Source: Cunninghamia lanceolata (lineage: Eukaryota; Streptophyta; Pinopsida; Cupressales; Cupressaceae). Taken from it: DNA of 64,000 nucleotides. The stretch lies in NCBI GenBank assembly GCA_027924645.1, contig BSBN01000445.1, positions 5,997,001 to 6,061,000 of the forward strand. The letters are read 5' to 3'. The number at the start of each line of letters is the position of its first letter. The stretch's first letter is position 1. This document shows, one piece after another, positions 46,372 to 56,906 of this stretch. The notes beneath the pieces were generated by a model that searched no databases, was not told the origin of the DNA, and saw nothing but the letters and a program-made list of their open reading frames with translations. Both the position numbers and the translations under genes were made by a program.

Positions 46372-47636
46372 TGTGTATAGGGATTTAATCGAGATTGGAT
46401 GATAATCAAAACAATGAAATAATCAACAATTCATTCCTCTAACATCAAGATAACAATCTAAGAAAACAACCAAATAATCAATGAATAACACAAAAACAAT
46501 GAAATCTTTCACCTAGATTGTATTGTTATCTTGGTCGAATGTGGATTGCTCTTCAAATTGCGCAACCATGTTTGCAACAAGCAAATGTAGATTGTGTTTG
46601 TGTTCAAAGTGCTCAAGGGTGCTTAACGATTTGATGAATGCTCCAAGCGCTGTATGGATGCCTAAGAATAAATGATCAAAGAGGATTTGTTATGAGATGA
46701 GGGGGGTTTATATAGGTTTCAATGAAGATAAATCAATGGTCCAGATAATTCAATGGAATCAATGGATGAGATAAATCTAGAATTCATGGTGAATGTGTAC
46801 CTGACATGTGTCACACAAAAATATATTTTTGTTTGAGTTAACTGATTGATAATAGACATGGAATAGACATGGGATAAGATTAGATTTCATAAAAATAGAA
46901 ATATTTTTTTTTCTAATTTATGAGTTGATGATAAAAACAATAATGATTAAATCAATTAACTCAACTTATGATTTGCTTTTTGCATGATTTGAGATAAATT
47001 AAATAATAAATTATTTAATTTTGTGTGCATGATGAATAAGATTTATTTTTAGAAGAATTGGAAGATAAAAAAGCAAATTAAATAAATAAATTTATTTAAT
47101 TGTTTGTGCATGATAGAAGACATAGAATAGATTTGAAGATTTAAATAAATTAAACAAATAAATTGATTTAATTTATTTTGCATGATGAAAAATAAATAAA
47201 ATATTTGATTATATTTTATTTTTAGATGAGAGATTCAATTTAAATAAATTTGAATGATTTATTTAAATTTGGAAGAATAATTGACTTAACTAAATAATTT
47301 TAAAATTATTTAATTATAGATAAGATGATTTTGATGAAAGATAAATTAATTAAATAATTAATTTACTCAATTGATGTTGATTTGAATTTTGAAAGAAGAT
47401 ATATGATTAAATTAAATAATTGAAATTATTTAATTTTGGAAGAATAAAGTTGATTTTGATGAAATTAATTAAATAAAGAGGATTTATTTAATTAATGTTG
47501 AATTTAGGAGTTTTGGAAGAATTTGATGATTTGATGAAATTAATTAAATAATTATATTATTTAATTAATGTTGAAATGCAGGCGATTTGATGAAATGCAA
47601 GTGATTTGAAGACATGGTCATTTTTGGGTGTCTACA
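46372..47636 (-). repeat. 3' LTR of element I
   Basis: Minus strand TGTAGACACCCAAAAATGACC ... CCCTATACACA, 1265 bases. It is preceded by a purine tract (AAAGAGGGAAAAAA) at 47637-47650. It differs from the 5' LTR by a 75-base segment (about 47468-47543) that the 5' copy lost between 18-base direct repeats. The interior 46980-47575 holds a series of AT-rich palindromes. Confidence 0.88.
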
Positions 47637-48553
47637 TTTTTTCCCTCTTTGATGCAATGCAGTTTATAGCATTGCTTCAAAGAAAATGATTGTTGAAGAT
47701 GTGATACAATTTTGATGCCCAAGTGTAGCTAACGTAGAATTCCCCCTCGAGAGGAAAGACAGGGAAGTGACAGAAGAACTGGGTTGATGCTTGACTAGAA
47801 GATTGTGGTGGAGACATATGAGGTTGGATAGATAGAGGCTGACACGATGAACACAATTAGATAAAAGAAAGTTGAGATAGAATAGAATATGATAGAAAGA
47901 CAATTGATCGATCTTTTCTTGAAAAACTATATGATGATTTGGATAAATGGATGGTTAAATGAATGAGCTTGTTGCAATGGTTTCACAAATGTTTATAAAG
48001 AGAAATACTTATTTTTGATATAGCACATGGATAGTTTGCCACAAAGGTATTAAAAGACCAAGGTGCTTTGATATCCTAGTGTGAGGACATTGACTCTACA
48101 AGTAAGCGGTTTGAACTTAGATCCCTTAGACATAATATAACCTTGTTGGATATGTGAATGAACCATAGTCTTGAACATAAAATAAACTTCAATACATAAA
48201 TGCAAGAAGAATATTAATATGGAAGATGCTAGGTTGTAACACACACATGTGAATGAGCCATAGTCTTGAACATATAACAAACGTTAATGCTTAAATGCAA
48301 AAAGTATATTAATATGTAAGATGCTAAGTTGTAACACACACAAGATAAATATGATGCTAAGTAAGATAAAAGATCATTCCTCAAACACGACACACAAAAG
48401 CAATGACTATGCCCCCAATCCGTACTGCATCGCAACATACCAAGATATAGATAAATCAAGGTAGTCTTGAATAAGTAATGGGAAAAGGGACAAAAAGATA
48501 AACTAAAAAGCAAATTGACTGACTTACAAAGTAAACATACAGCCAACATATGA
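47637..48553 (-). repeat. 3' non-coding end of element I, left arm of inverted repeat
   Basis: Together with the adjoining LTR (46383-47636) this is repeated in inverted orientation at 49327-51422. No protein is supported: the minus-strand frame 47664-47903 also exists in the other arm but lies at a polypurine-adjacent, non-coding place. The similarity ends at CAACATATGAT (48553). Confidence 0.8.
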
Positions 48554-48557
48554 TAGG

Positions 48558-48591
48558 GATAAACTACCTAATGGATTGTAACCTTCCTTAA
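48558..48591 (-). other. 34-base RT-derived filler at the inversion junction
   Basis: GATAAACTACCTAATGGATT and the next 14 bases match 54314-54347, inside the RT-RNase H connector of element I, with one difference and in the same orientation. No neighbouring RT sequence is present. It lies between the end of the left arm and the inverted fragment, where short copied pieces are typical of plant break repair. Confidence 0.75.
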
Positions 48592-49326
48592 CTATCATCT
48601 CATCCTATCCTACATCATCAAGCCCAAGCCAGAACTACATATCATCTCATCTCAATCTTAAGGTACATTGGTCCCATGGATATGGGTATGTAGGCAATTT
48701 GGAATATGAAGGACATATCCAGTACTCAGGTACATAAGATATCATCATTTCACCTACCCAAGCTCAAACACCTTGACCCACTCATCACTCTACCTAGAAC
48801 TACATATTATCACTTTCATCTTACATCGTAATGTGGCTTGATTATGTGGATACAGGGTATGTAGGTAGTCTAGAATATGAAGGATGTCTCCAATACTCAG
48901 GCACATATGATTCATCATTCTTCATCCATCTCAATCCATTAACATTACATCTTTCTAGCCTTCCATTTATCAAAATCCATCCACCTTGACTTGACTAACT
49001 CAAGCAGCAAAACAAAAAAACAACGCATCCTTTCAGAGAAAACATCCTTAATTAACCTAAAGCAAATAAACCTACTCGTAGGGCCATATGATATCCTACA
49101 TATCGATTGCCAACATTTGTTGCATCAAATAATTATCTTATACATGATGTTCCATAGTCAAAACCAGACTAGGCATCTTATACAACATGTTTCATTTCAT
49201 GAAACCAGACATTATCCTATCAACAAATCAACACCCTTTAATGGATATATCATTCTTACAATAAGGCTATTATCTATTCAATCTACCTAACCAATCCAAT
49301 CTACCCTGAGCAACCTCTTTGGCAAG
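48592..49326 (+). repeat. inverted 3' region with two ~170-base repeat units
   Basis: Two units (about 48663-48830 and 48832-48990) share GGGTATGTAGGCAATTTGG..ATATGAAGGA and CAGTACTCAGGTACAT. In O the related block is on the minus strand with the element, so here the segment is in plus orientation, consistent with its belonging to the inverted fragment rather than to the resident element. Confidence 0.55.
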
Positions 49327-50170
49327 ATAATATGTTGGTTGTATGTTTACTTTGTAAGACAGTCGATTTGCTTTTTGGTTTATCTTTTTGTCCCTTTCCC
49401 ATTACTTACTCAAGACTACCTTGATTTATCTATATCTTGGTATGTTGCAATGCAGCACAGATTGGGGGCATAGTCATTGCTTTTGTGTGTCGTGTTTGAG
49501 GAATGATCTTTAGTATCTTTCTTAGCAGCATATTTATCTTCAGTGTGTGTTACAACCTAGCATCTTACATATTAATATTCTTCTTGCATTTATGTATTGA
49601 ATTTTATTTTATGTTCAAGACTATGGCTCATTCACGTATCCAACAAGGTTATATTATGTCTAAGGGATCTAAGTTCAAATAGCTTGCTTGCAGAGTCAAC
49701 ATCCTCGCACTAGGATATCACAACACCTTGGTCTTTTAATACCTTGGTGGAAAACTATCCATGTGCTATATCAAAAATAAGGATTGCTCTTTATAAACAT
49801 TTGTGAAATTGTTACAACAAGCTCATTCATTTAACCATCCATTTATCCAAATCATCATATAGTTTTTCAAGCAAAGATCGATCAATTGTCTTTCTATCAT
49901 ATTCTATTCTATCTCCACTTTCTTTTATCTAATTATCTTCATTGTGTTAGCCTCTATCTATCCAACCTCATCTGTCTCCACCACAATCTTCTAGTCAAGC
50001 ATCAACCTAGTTCTTCTTTCACTTCCCTATCTTTCCTCTCAAGGGGGCATTCTACACCAACTACAATGGGGTAGCTAGCTACACTGGGGCATCATAATTG
50101 TATCACATCTTCAACAATCATTTTCTTTGAAGCAATGCTATAAACTACATTGCATCAAAGAGGGGCAAAA
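49327..50170 (+). repeat. right arm of the inverted repeat (3' internal end)
   Basis: Reverse-complement match to 47637-48553, ending in the purine tract TCAAAGAGGGGCAAAA before the LTR copy. The plus-strand frame at 49886-50074 mirrors the minus-strand one at 47664-47903. Sequence differences between the arms are frequent, so the two copies separated long ago. Confidence 0.82.
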
Positions 50171-51422
50171 TGTAGACACCCAAAAATAACCATGTCTTCA
50201 AATCACTTGCATTTCATCAAATCGCCTGCATTTCAACATTAATTAAATAATATAATTATTTAATTAATTTCATCAAAATCATCAAATTCTTCCAAAACTC
50301 CTAAATTCAACATTAATTAAATAAATCCTCTTTATTTAATTAATTTCATCAAAATCAACTTTATTCTTCCAAAATTAAATAATTTCAATTATTTAATTAA
50401 ATCATATATCTTCTTTCAAAATTCAAATCAACATCAATTGAGTAAATTAATTATTTAATTAATTTATCTTTCATCAAAATCCTCTTATCTATAATTAAAT
50501 AATTTCTAAATTATTTAATGAAGTCAATTATTCTTTCAATTTTAAATAAATCATTTGAATTTATTTAAATTGAATCTCTCATCTAAAAATAAAATATAAT
50601 CAAATATTTTATTTATCTTTCATCATCAAAAATAAATTAAATCAATTTATTTGTTTAATTTAATTAAATCTTCAAATCTATTCTATGTCTTCTATCATGC
50701 ACAAACAATTAAATAAATTTATTTATTTAATTTGTTTTTTTATCTTCCAATTCTTCTAAAAATAAATCTTATTCATCATGCACACAAAATTAAATAATTT
50801 ATTATTTATTTTATCTCAAATCATGCAAAAAGCAAATCATAAGTTGAGTTAATTAACTTAATCATTATTGTTTTTATCATCAACTCATAAATTAGAAAAA
50901 ATATTTCTATTTTTATGAAATCTAATCTTATCCCATGTCTATTCCATGTCTATTATCAATCAATTAACTCAAACAAAAATATCTTTTTGTGTGACACATG
51001 TCAGATGCACATTCATCATGAATTCTAGATTTATCTCATCCATTGATTCCATTGAATTATCTGGACCGTTGATCGATCTTCATTAAAACCTATATAAACC
51101 CCCCTCATCTCATAACAAATCATCTTTAATCATTTATTCTCAAGCATCCATACAGCGCTTGGAGCATTCATCGCATCATTGAGCACCCTTGAACACTTTG
51201 AACACAAACAGAATCTACACCACTTGTTGCAAACATGGTTTCGCAATTTGAAGAGCAATCCACATTTGACCAAGATAACAATACAATCTAAGTGAAAGAT
51301 TTCATTATTTTTGTGTTATTCATTGATTATTTAGTTGTTTGCTTAGATCGCTATCTTGATGTTATAGGATTGAATTGTTGATTATTTCATTGTTTTGATT
51401 GTCATTCGATCTCAATTAAATC
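50171..51422 (+). repeat. third LTR copy of the I family, inverted
   Basis: TGTAGACACCCAAAAATAACC ... GATCTCAATTAAATC, plus orientation, missing the final 10 or so bases (CATATACACA) of a complete LTR. It carries the 75-base segment present in the 3' LTR and absent from the 5' LTR. The right edge is an abrupt join to the 3' region of the resident element at 51423. Confidence 0.85.
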
Positions 51423-52199
51423 AACCACGAACAACGATCCATTCCTAGACCTACGTGAAGGAAAGAGTTGCCCCCATTTCAGTAGAGGTATTATTATGGA
51501 TGACTGACATAGGATAACAATGGATGATAGGAAGACATAGATAGTTGACCTAGGGTAACTTGACATGGATAGCTTTTTGACATAGGATAACTTGACATGG
51601 ACAATGTTTTGACATAGGACAAGACATTGATAACTGTTGACATAGGATAAGACATGGATAACTGTTGACATAGGATAACAATGATGGACGAACCAACAGA
51701 GAGAAGCTGACAATTGACATGGGATGAGTGACATTGACAAATTTCCAAGCTATTCTAGATAGGGAAATGGAAATGCAAATGGGTCAATGGTGTTATTATG
51801 GATGGATGGATGAAGTTTATTATGAAATGGACATGGAATGAAGGTTATTATGAAATGGAAATGGAATGGACAAAACTTGATAGATGATGGATGCTAACTC
51901 TACACATAGCACTTGTTTTCCAGGTTTTCACAATAGTACTTATCCAAGGTGCTTGTTTACCAGGTTTTCACCAAAGGATGGATTATTATTATTTTTATTT
52001 GATTTTTTTTTTGACATGGATACTATGAGGATCAGCCATATAACTTCTTGAAATGAACACTATTGAGTGGCTCAACTAAAGGAATGTCGTCAAGTGTAGC
52101 TAAAGTATAAGTTTCTAATTCATATGTTGTTGTGATAACAAAGGGTCCTAACCAAATAGGCTTGAACTTGCCCTTCCTTTCTCGATCTACTTGATTTCT
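51423..52199 (-). other. 3' region of element I next to integrase
   Basis: 51495-51735 is a short-period array of GACATAGGATAAC and GACATGGATAACTGTT units (minus-strand TATCCTATGTCAACAG). 51912-51988 holds two GGTTTTCAC blocks (minus strand GTGAAAACCTGG) like those at 28937-28990 of O. A T-rich run lies at 51985-52013. The end of the pol C-terminal module is at about 52030-52200. Confidence 0.6.
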
Positions 52200-53130
52200 C
52201 TAATTTTCTTTGAGGACAAGGTCACCAACTTGAAACTGTCTTTCTTTGATCTTCTTGTTATATTTGCAACAGAGGTAGTTTTCATAGACATGGAGATGAT
52301 TAAGCACGGCACGAGGCCTCTCATCTAGTAGTTCTAGCTCAGCTAATCCGGAAGTGTGATACTTCTCTCCATTAATTAGGTGCTGCATAGATACTCTAAG
52401 GGATGGGATCTCGACCTCTATAGGTAGAATGGCTTTAGAGCCATAGACCAAGGCATAGGGTGTTGCAGTAGTTGGTGTTCTAATACTAGTGAGATAGGCC
52501 CATAGGGCAGGATTGATTTGCAAGTGCCAATCGCAACCAGCTTCATTGACCGTTTTCTTGAGGATTTTGAGAATGGTTTTGTTGGAAGCCTCAGCTTGGT
52601 CGTTACTTTGTAGATAGTAGGGAGTTGAAAAGTGATGTTGGATATTGTATTGGGTGCACAAGGCACAAACATCTTGATTCTTGAATGGTCTCCCATTATC
52701 AGTGACAATGGCTTGGGGGATACCGTACGAGCAAATGAGGTAATTAAGGATAAACTTAGCGATTTGCTTGCCAATAATATAAGTCATGCGAATGGCTTCA
52801 ACGCAATTCATGAAATACTTAGTGGTGGTAATGATAAATTTATGGCCATTGGATGAGGATGGATAGATTTGTCCTACGAGGTTGAGACCCCATTGTGAAA
52901 AAGGCCATGGAGTTGTCACAAGTTGTAGTTCATGAGCTGGTGTGTGAATCAAATCTCCATGTTGCTGACATTGTAGACACTTCTTAGCAAACTATAAAGC
53001 ATCGTGTTCTATTGTAGGCCAATAATATCCTATGTGAAGTATCTTCTTAGTGAAGTTAGGACCGGTAGAATGTACGCCATAGACACCTTCGTGTATGTCT
53101 CATAATAGTGTATCACCCAGAATAGTGTAA
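52200..53130 (-). pseudogene. pol: Tat integrase (element I)
   Basis: A 250-codon open stretch (52200-52952) covers core and C-terminal module. The zinc-binding end (KKCLQCQQHGDLIHTP, about 52940-52990) is separated by a frame change. The core has TTTKYFMNC where the first catalytic Asp should be (Lys instead), IVTDNGRPFKN with the second Asp, and SNDQAEASNKTILKILKK with the Glu. The end reads FQVGDLVLKEN. It is nearly intact but catalytically dead as written. Confidence 0.85.
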
Positions 53131-53138
53131 TGAGAGGA

Positions 53139-54290
53139 TCAATGGATAAATGTTTTGCATTTGGTTGTAGATAGCTCAAAGGGAAAGGTTCCATGTTTAA
53201 GGTATTCATATATATCTCTGTACCATGGGGAATTGGGACCAACAAGTTTGCAGATGATTTCAGTATTTGGCACATCAACGGCTGGTATCAACAATTGCTC
53301 GATCAAGAATTCACATTTCTGTGTGTTTGCAAGCATGTCTATAAGTGACCCCACAGAAGCCATAGAATCTGCATCTTTGTTATGCTCTCTTGGAATTTTC
53401 TCAAAAGTGATGCTAGAAAAGTGTGGTTTGTAGGCATCCACTAGTTGCTTGTAAGGGACCAAATTCTCATCTTTTGTTTGGTACTCATCAGTGACTTGTC
53501 AAATGACTAGTTGTGAGTCTCCATATACTTGTATTTCTTTGATTTCCCATTGGACTATTGTATGGAGACCTATGAGGAGTAATTCATACTCAGCTATGTT
53601 GTTGGTGCAAGGAAATGCAAGCTGATATGACTTTGGGATATAGTCATTTTGAGGCGTGATAAAAAGGATGTTGGCCCTTGATCTATGTTGTGTGTAGGTG
53701 CCATCAAAATATAATTTCCACATTATTGAGGTAGAAAGAGTGAAGAGATTCTCATCCATAAAGTCAGATACCATAGGATGTACATCTATCATGGGTGCTT
53801 CTACTAGTTGATCTCCTAGGGCTTGTCCCTTGATTGCTTTACGATCCACATACTCAATGTCAAACTCACTAAGGATCATGACCCATTTAGCTAGTCTACC
53901 TGTGAGAGCTTCTTTTGCTAGTAGACATTTTAATGGATCAATTTTGGCTATTGTATTTGTGTGTTGGTTTAGCATGTAATGCCACAACTTTTGGGAAGTG
54001 AACACTAAGGCTAAACAAGCTCTTTCCATAGGTGAATAATTGAGTTCATAACCCACCAAGGTTTGAATGATACAATAGATTGCATGCTCTTTTCCTGACT
54101 CATCATGTTGTGCTAGAAGAGCCCCTATGGCTGCAGTTGTAGTTGAGATGTACAAGATCAAAGGCCTATCGGTGACTGGTGGTACCAAGACAGGAGGTGT
54201 AGCTAGATATTCTTTGAGCTGATCAAATGTTGTTTGACACTTATCATCCCATCAAAATGAGACATATTTTTAGAGCAAGTGTTGAAATGG
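53139..54290 (-). pseudogene. pol: dual RNase H region (element I)
   Basis: The open stretch 53499-54188 holds the gypsy RNase H (LILYISTTTAAIGALLAQHD, MERACLALVFTSQKLWHYML, WVMILSEFDIEYVDRKAIKG) and the start of the second, Tat-specific RNase H (WKLYFDGTYTQHRS, LAFPCTNNIAEYELLLIGL, VYGDSQLVI). Asp, Glu and Asp of the second domain are intact. A further stretch 53139-53462 ends it (FEKIPREHNKDADSMASVG). One frame change lies between them. Confidence 0.85.
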
Positions 54291-55060
54291 TTGACATTTA
54301 TCTACTAGCTATGAGATAAACTGCCTAATGGATTGTAACCTTCCTTAAAGGCTCCTTAATTCTTTGAGATTCTTTGGTGGAGGAATTCTACTATAGCCTT
54401 GACTTTTGTTGGATCTACTTCAATGGCTCTATGAGATATGATGTATCCCAACAATTTTCCTGAGGTTATCCCAAAGACACACTTCTTTGGATTAAGTCTT
54501 ACTTGATATTTTTTGAGTCTGTCAAAGATTTGGCCTAGAACCTATATGTGATCTACCCTAGAAGACTTTTCTAGTATATCATCAACATAGTCCTCCATGA
54601 TGTGATGAAAGAGATCATGGAATATCACTGTCATTACTCTTTGATAGGTTCCACCTGCTTTTTTAAGACCAAATGGCATGATGCACCAACAATAGGTACC
54701 CCAAGGAGAAGTAAAAGTTGTTTTATGCTGATCTTCTTCCACTATCATTATCTGATTATAGCTAGAAAATCCATCCATTAAAGAAAGCATTTCATGACCA
54801 GCAGTCAAGTCCACTATGAGATCAATGTTTGGTACTGGAAAGTCATCTTTGGGACATGCTTTGTTAAGATCTCTGAAGTTAGAACACATGCGGATGCCCT
54901 CATTTGGTTTAGCCACAAGTACAATGTTTGAGACCCATTCTAGATAATCAATAGGCTTGATAAATTTTACATCTAGCAACTTCTGTATTTCAACTTTCAC
55001 CAAGAGAGTGATCTATGTGTGCATCTTTCTCAGCTTTTGTTTGATCAACTTAGCTTTTGG
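54291..55060 (-). pseudogene. pol: Tat reverse transcriptase (element I)
   Basis: The open stretch 54542-55003 spans the RT palm: KVEIQKLLDVKFIKPIDYLE, FRDLNKACPKDDFPVPNID, LSLMDGFSSYNQIMI, TSPWGTYCWCIMPFGLKKAG and the catalytic YVDDILEKS. The thumb and connector follow in other frames down to 54291, including GRLQSIRQFIS, the source of the 34-base filler. Confidence 0.88.
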
Positions 55061-56345
55061 ATCAACCATGAGATAGTGAACTACTAGCGAAGGGTCTAAC
55101 CCTGGTATATGAGCATAGGTCCATTCAAAGTTGATGGTTCACTGTAAGAAGAAGTTGGTAAGATTATTGTCCTCTTATTCTGATAATGATGTTGTAAGGA
55201 ATGTGGTCTTAGGATTTTGCTCTGTGCCAAGATCTATCTTTATAGAATCTTCCACTAGGAGAGATGATTTATCTTTATACTTAGATGGTAGGGGAAGGTC
55301 AAATCCTCCATCCTTAGGTGCCACAATTGGGTTTTCACCTTTAGATATGTCCTTTATTTTTACTATTTTTTGATTAGGAGGTGCCATAGAGTGATTTTCA
55401 CCTAGAGATCTTTCTTTATTTTTACTTTTGCAACTGGAGGATTTGGCATTCCCACCAAAATAAGCAACTTAATCTAGTTCCGTTACAAAACTATCTTGTG
55501 ATCGCCAAGAGGGATACTATCCTGGAGTCCCATGAATTCAACAATAGCATCATCATTCTGAAAAACGTGTAGAATAGGGGAACCTTGTTGGTCCCAATCG
55601 ATAAGTTCTGGGTAGACAAGTGTTACAATCTGGGTGTTGATGGTAGATGTTAAGGATATGGATGATAGCATAAATAAGGAGGATTTAGTGAATAGGTTAG
55701 TCATATGGAGATAAGAGTCATCAAATCTAGGAGAGAAATTTGTGCTACCTCATCGAGAATATCCTCAATGTCCAAGGTGCGTGGTACCTTCCTACGGAAT
55801 CCTAACCCCTTCTTGTCTAGCTTCTTCTTCATAATATTTGGTTCTATGTCACCTTGGTTATCTTTCCCAAGGCCACCTTTTCCTTTATAGCCCATGTTTT
55901 TCACAATTCTTAGGCCATTGTCATATTGTTTGACTCATATGATGACTAGTTCTTTCTCTTTGTAGAGCCAAGATGAGATGTCTTCAATAGTTTCTTTTGC
56001 CAATAATTTTCCTTCTTGGAATTGGGTTAGAGATGCTGGCGGGGGGATAGCTACTTTCTTAGTCACTTTAGCTATGGGTGGTTGGTCGTAGCATTTAGGA
56101 GATAAGGGCATCCTCCCTACACAACAAGATTTAGAGATATCATATTCACCAAAGCCTATATCACGGATGTGAGTTGTGATTTTGGGAATAGGATTAGGAT
56201 TAGGTTCAACTTTAGAGGCTTTTTTAAGATTTTTAGAGTTGACATACAATGGGGATTCATAAGCTTTGTCATTATTTGGCACTTGGTTTCTATTATTATA
56301 ACTCCCTTGCAAGGTACAACAAAATTCAAAGGGATTAGGGTCTCC
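55061..56345 (-). pseudogene. pol: protease-RT linker with G-patch (element I)
   Basis: Open pieces at 55935-56312, 55701-55904, 55483-55704 and 55175-55387. The second opens with the clearest G-patch-like motif in the window: NMGYKGKGGLGKDNQGDIEP, spacing Gly-x2-Gly-x-Gly-Gly-x-Gly-x4-Gly. Betaretroviruses are known to carry a G-patch just after the protease, so the position is parallel. The first piece has DIGFGEYDISKSCCVGRM, a match to IDKGCGEYELHNVFHIG in O. Confidence 0.7.
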
Positions 56346-56357
56346 TGGGATAGTGAT

Positions 56358-56897
56358 CTACGTACCATTAAATGGGAATTTGAGAGATTGATGGTACATG
56401 GAGGGAACATCTTTCATGGTATGGATCCATGGGCATCCTAAGATAATGTTATAAGGTAGCTCAATGTTGAGGACTTGGCACCTAGTTTCAAGCATGATGG
56501 GGCCTACTTGTATAGGCAAGTGGATAACACCTTCTGAATGGCAATCGTCATCATCATTCCCCTTGATTGTAATGCTTTGATCAATGTTGACATGATCCTT
56601 AGAGTATCCCAATTGTTTAAGTAACTTGAGAGAACAAATATTGAGACCAGTACCACCATCTATAAGTATGCATTTGATCTTTCGTTTATGGATGAAAACT
56701 TCAATGTGAAGGGCATCATTGTGACATGGATCATGAGATGGAAGGTCCTTTTTAGAAAAGACCACATTGTAAGGTGAGGTAATGTTACCTAGTATAGCTT
56801 GGAAATCCATGACCACTATGTCATTAGGAATTGAAGACTCTTGTAGGGCTTTTTCTAGCATAGCTTTATATGCAGGTGATGACTGTAGAAGGTCCAA
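56358..56897 (-). pseudogene. pol: Tat protease (element I)
   Basis: A 179-codon open stretch. The region before the protease opens MDLLQSSPAYKAMLEKALQE. The active site is CILIDGGTGLNICSLKLL, with the Asp at about residue 80. The domain ends LNIELPYNIILGCPWIHTM. All key residues are present; it lies in frame order between Gag and the G-patch linker. Confidence 0.85.
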
Positions 56898-56906
56898 AAT
56901 AGAGAT

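Noticed and set aside
46980..47575. AT-rich palindromes considered as MITEs
   Set aside because: They recur at the same places in all three LTR copies of the family, so they belong to the LTR and not to separate insertions.
49886..50074. Plus-strand 62-codon frame that is conserved in an inverted copy at 47664-47903
   Set aside because: The conservation comes from the inverted repeat itself; the frame lies against the polypurine tract and LTR and has no coding features.
51402..51748. Minus-strand frame with repeated LSMSSYPMS-type motifs
   Set aside because: It is a translation of the short-period GACATAGGATAAC array, open in two frames at once, as expected for repeats.
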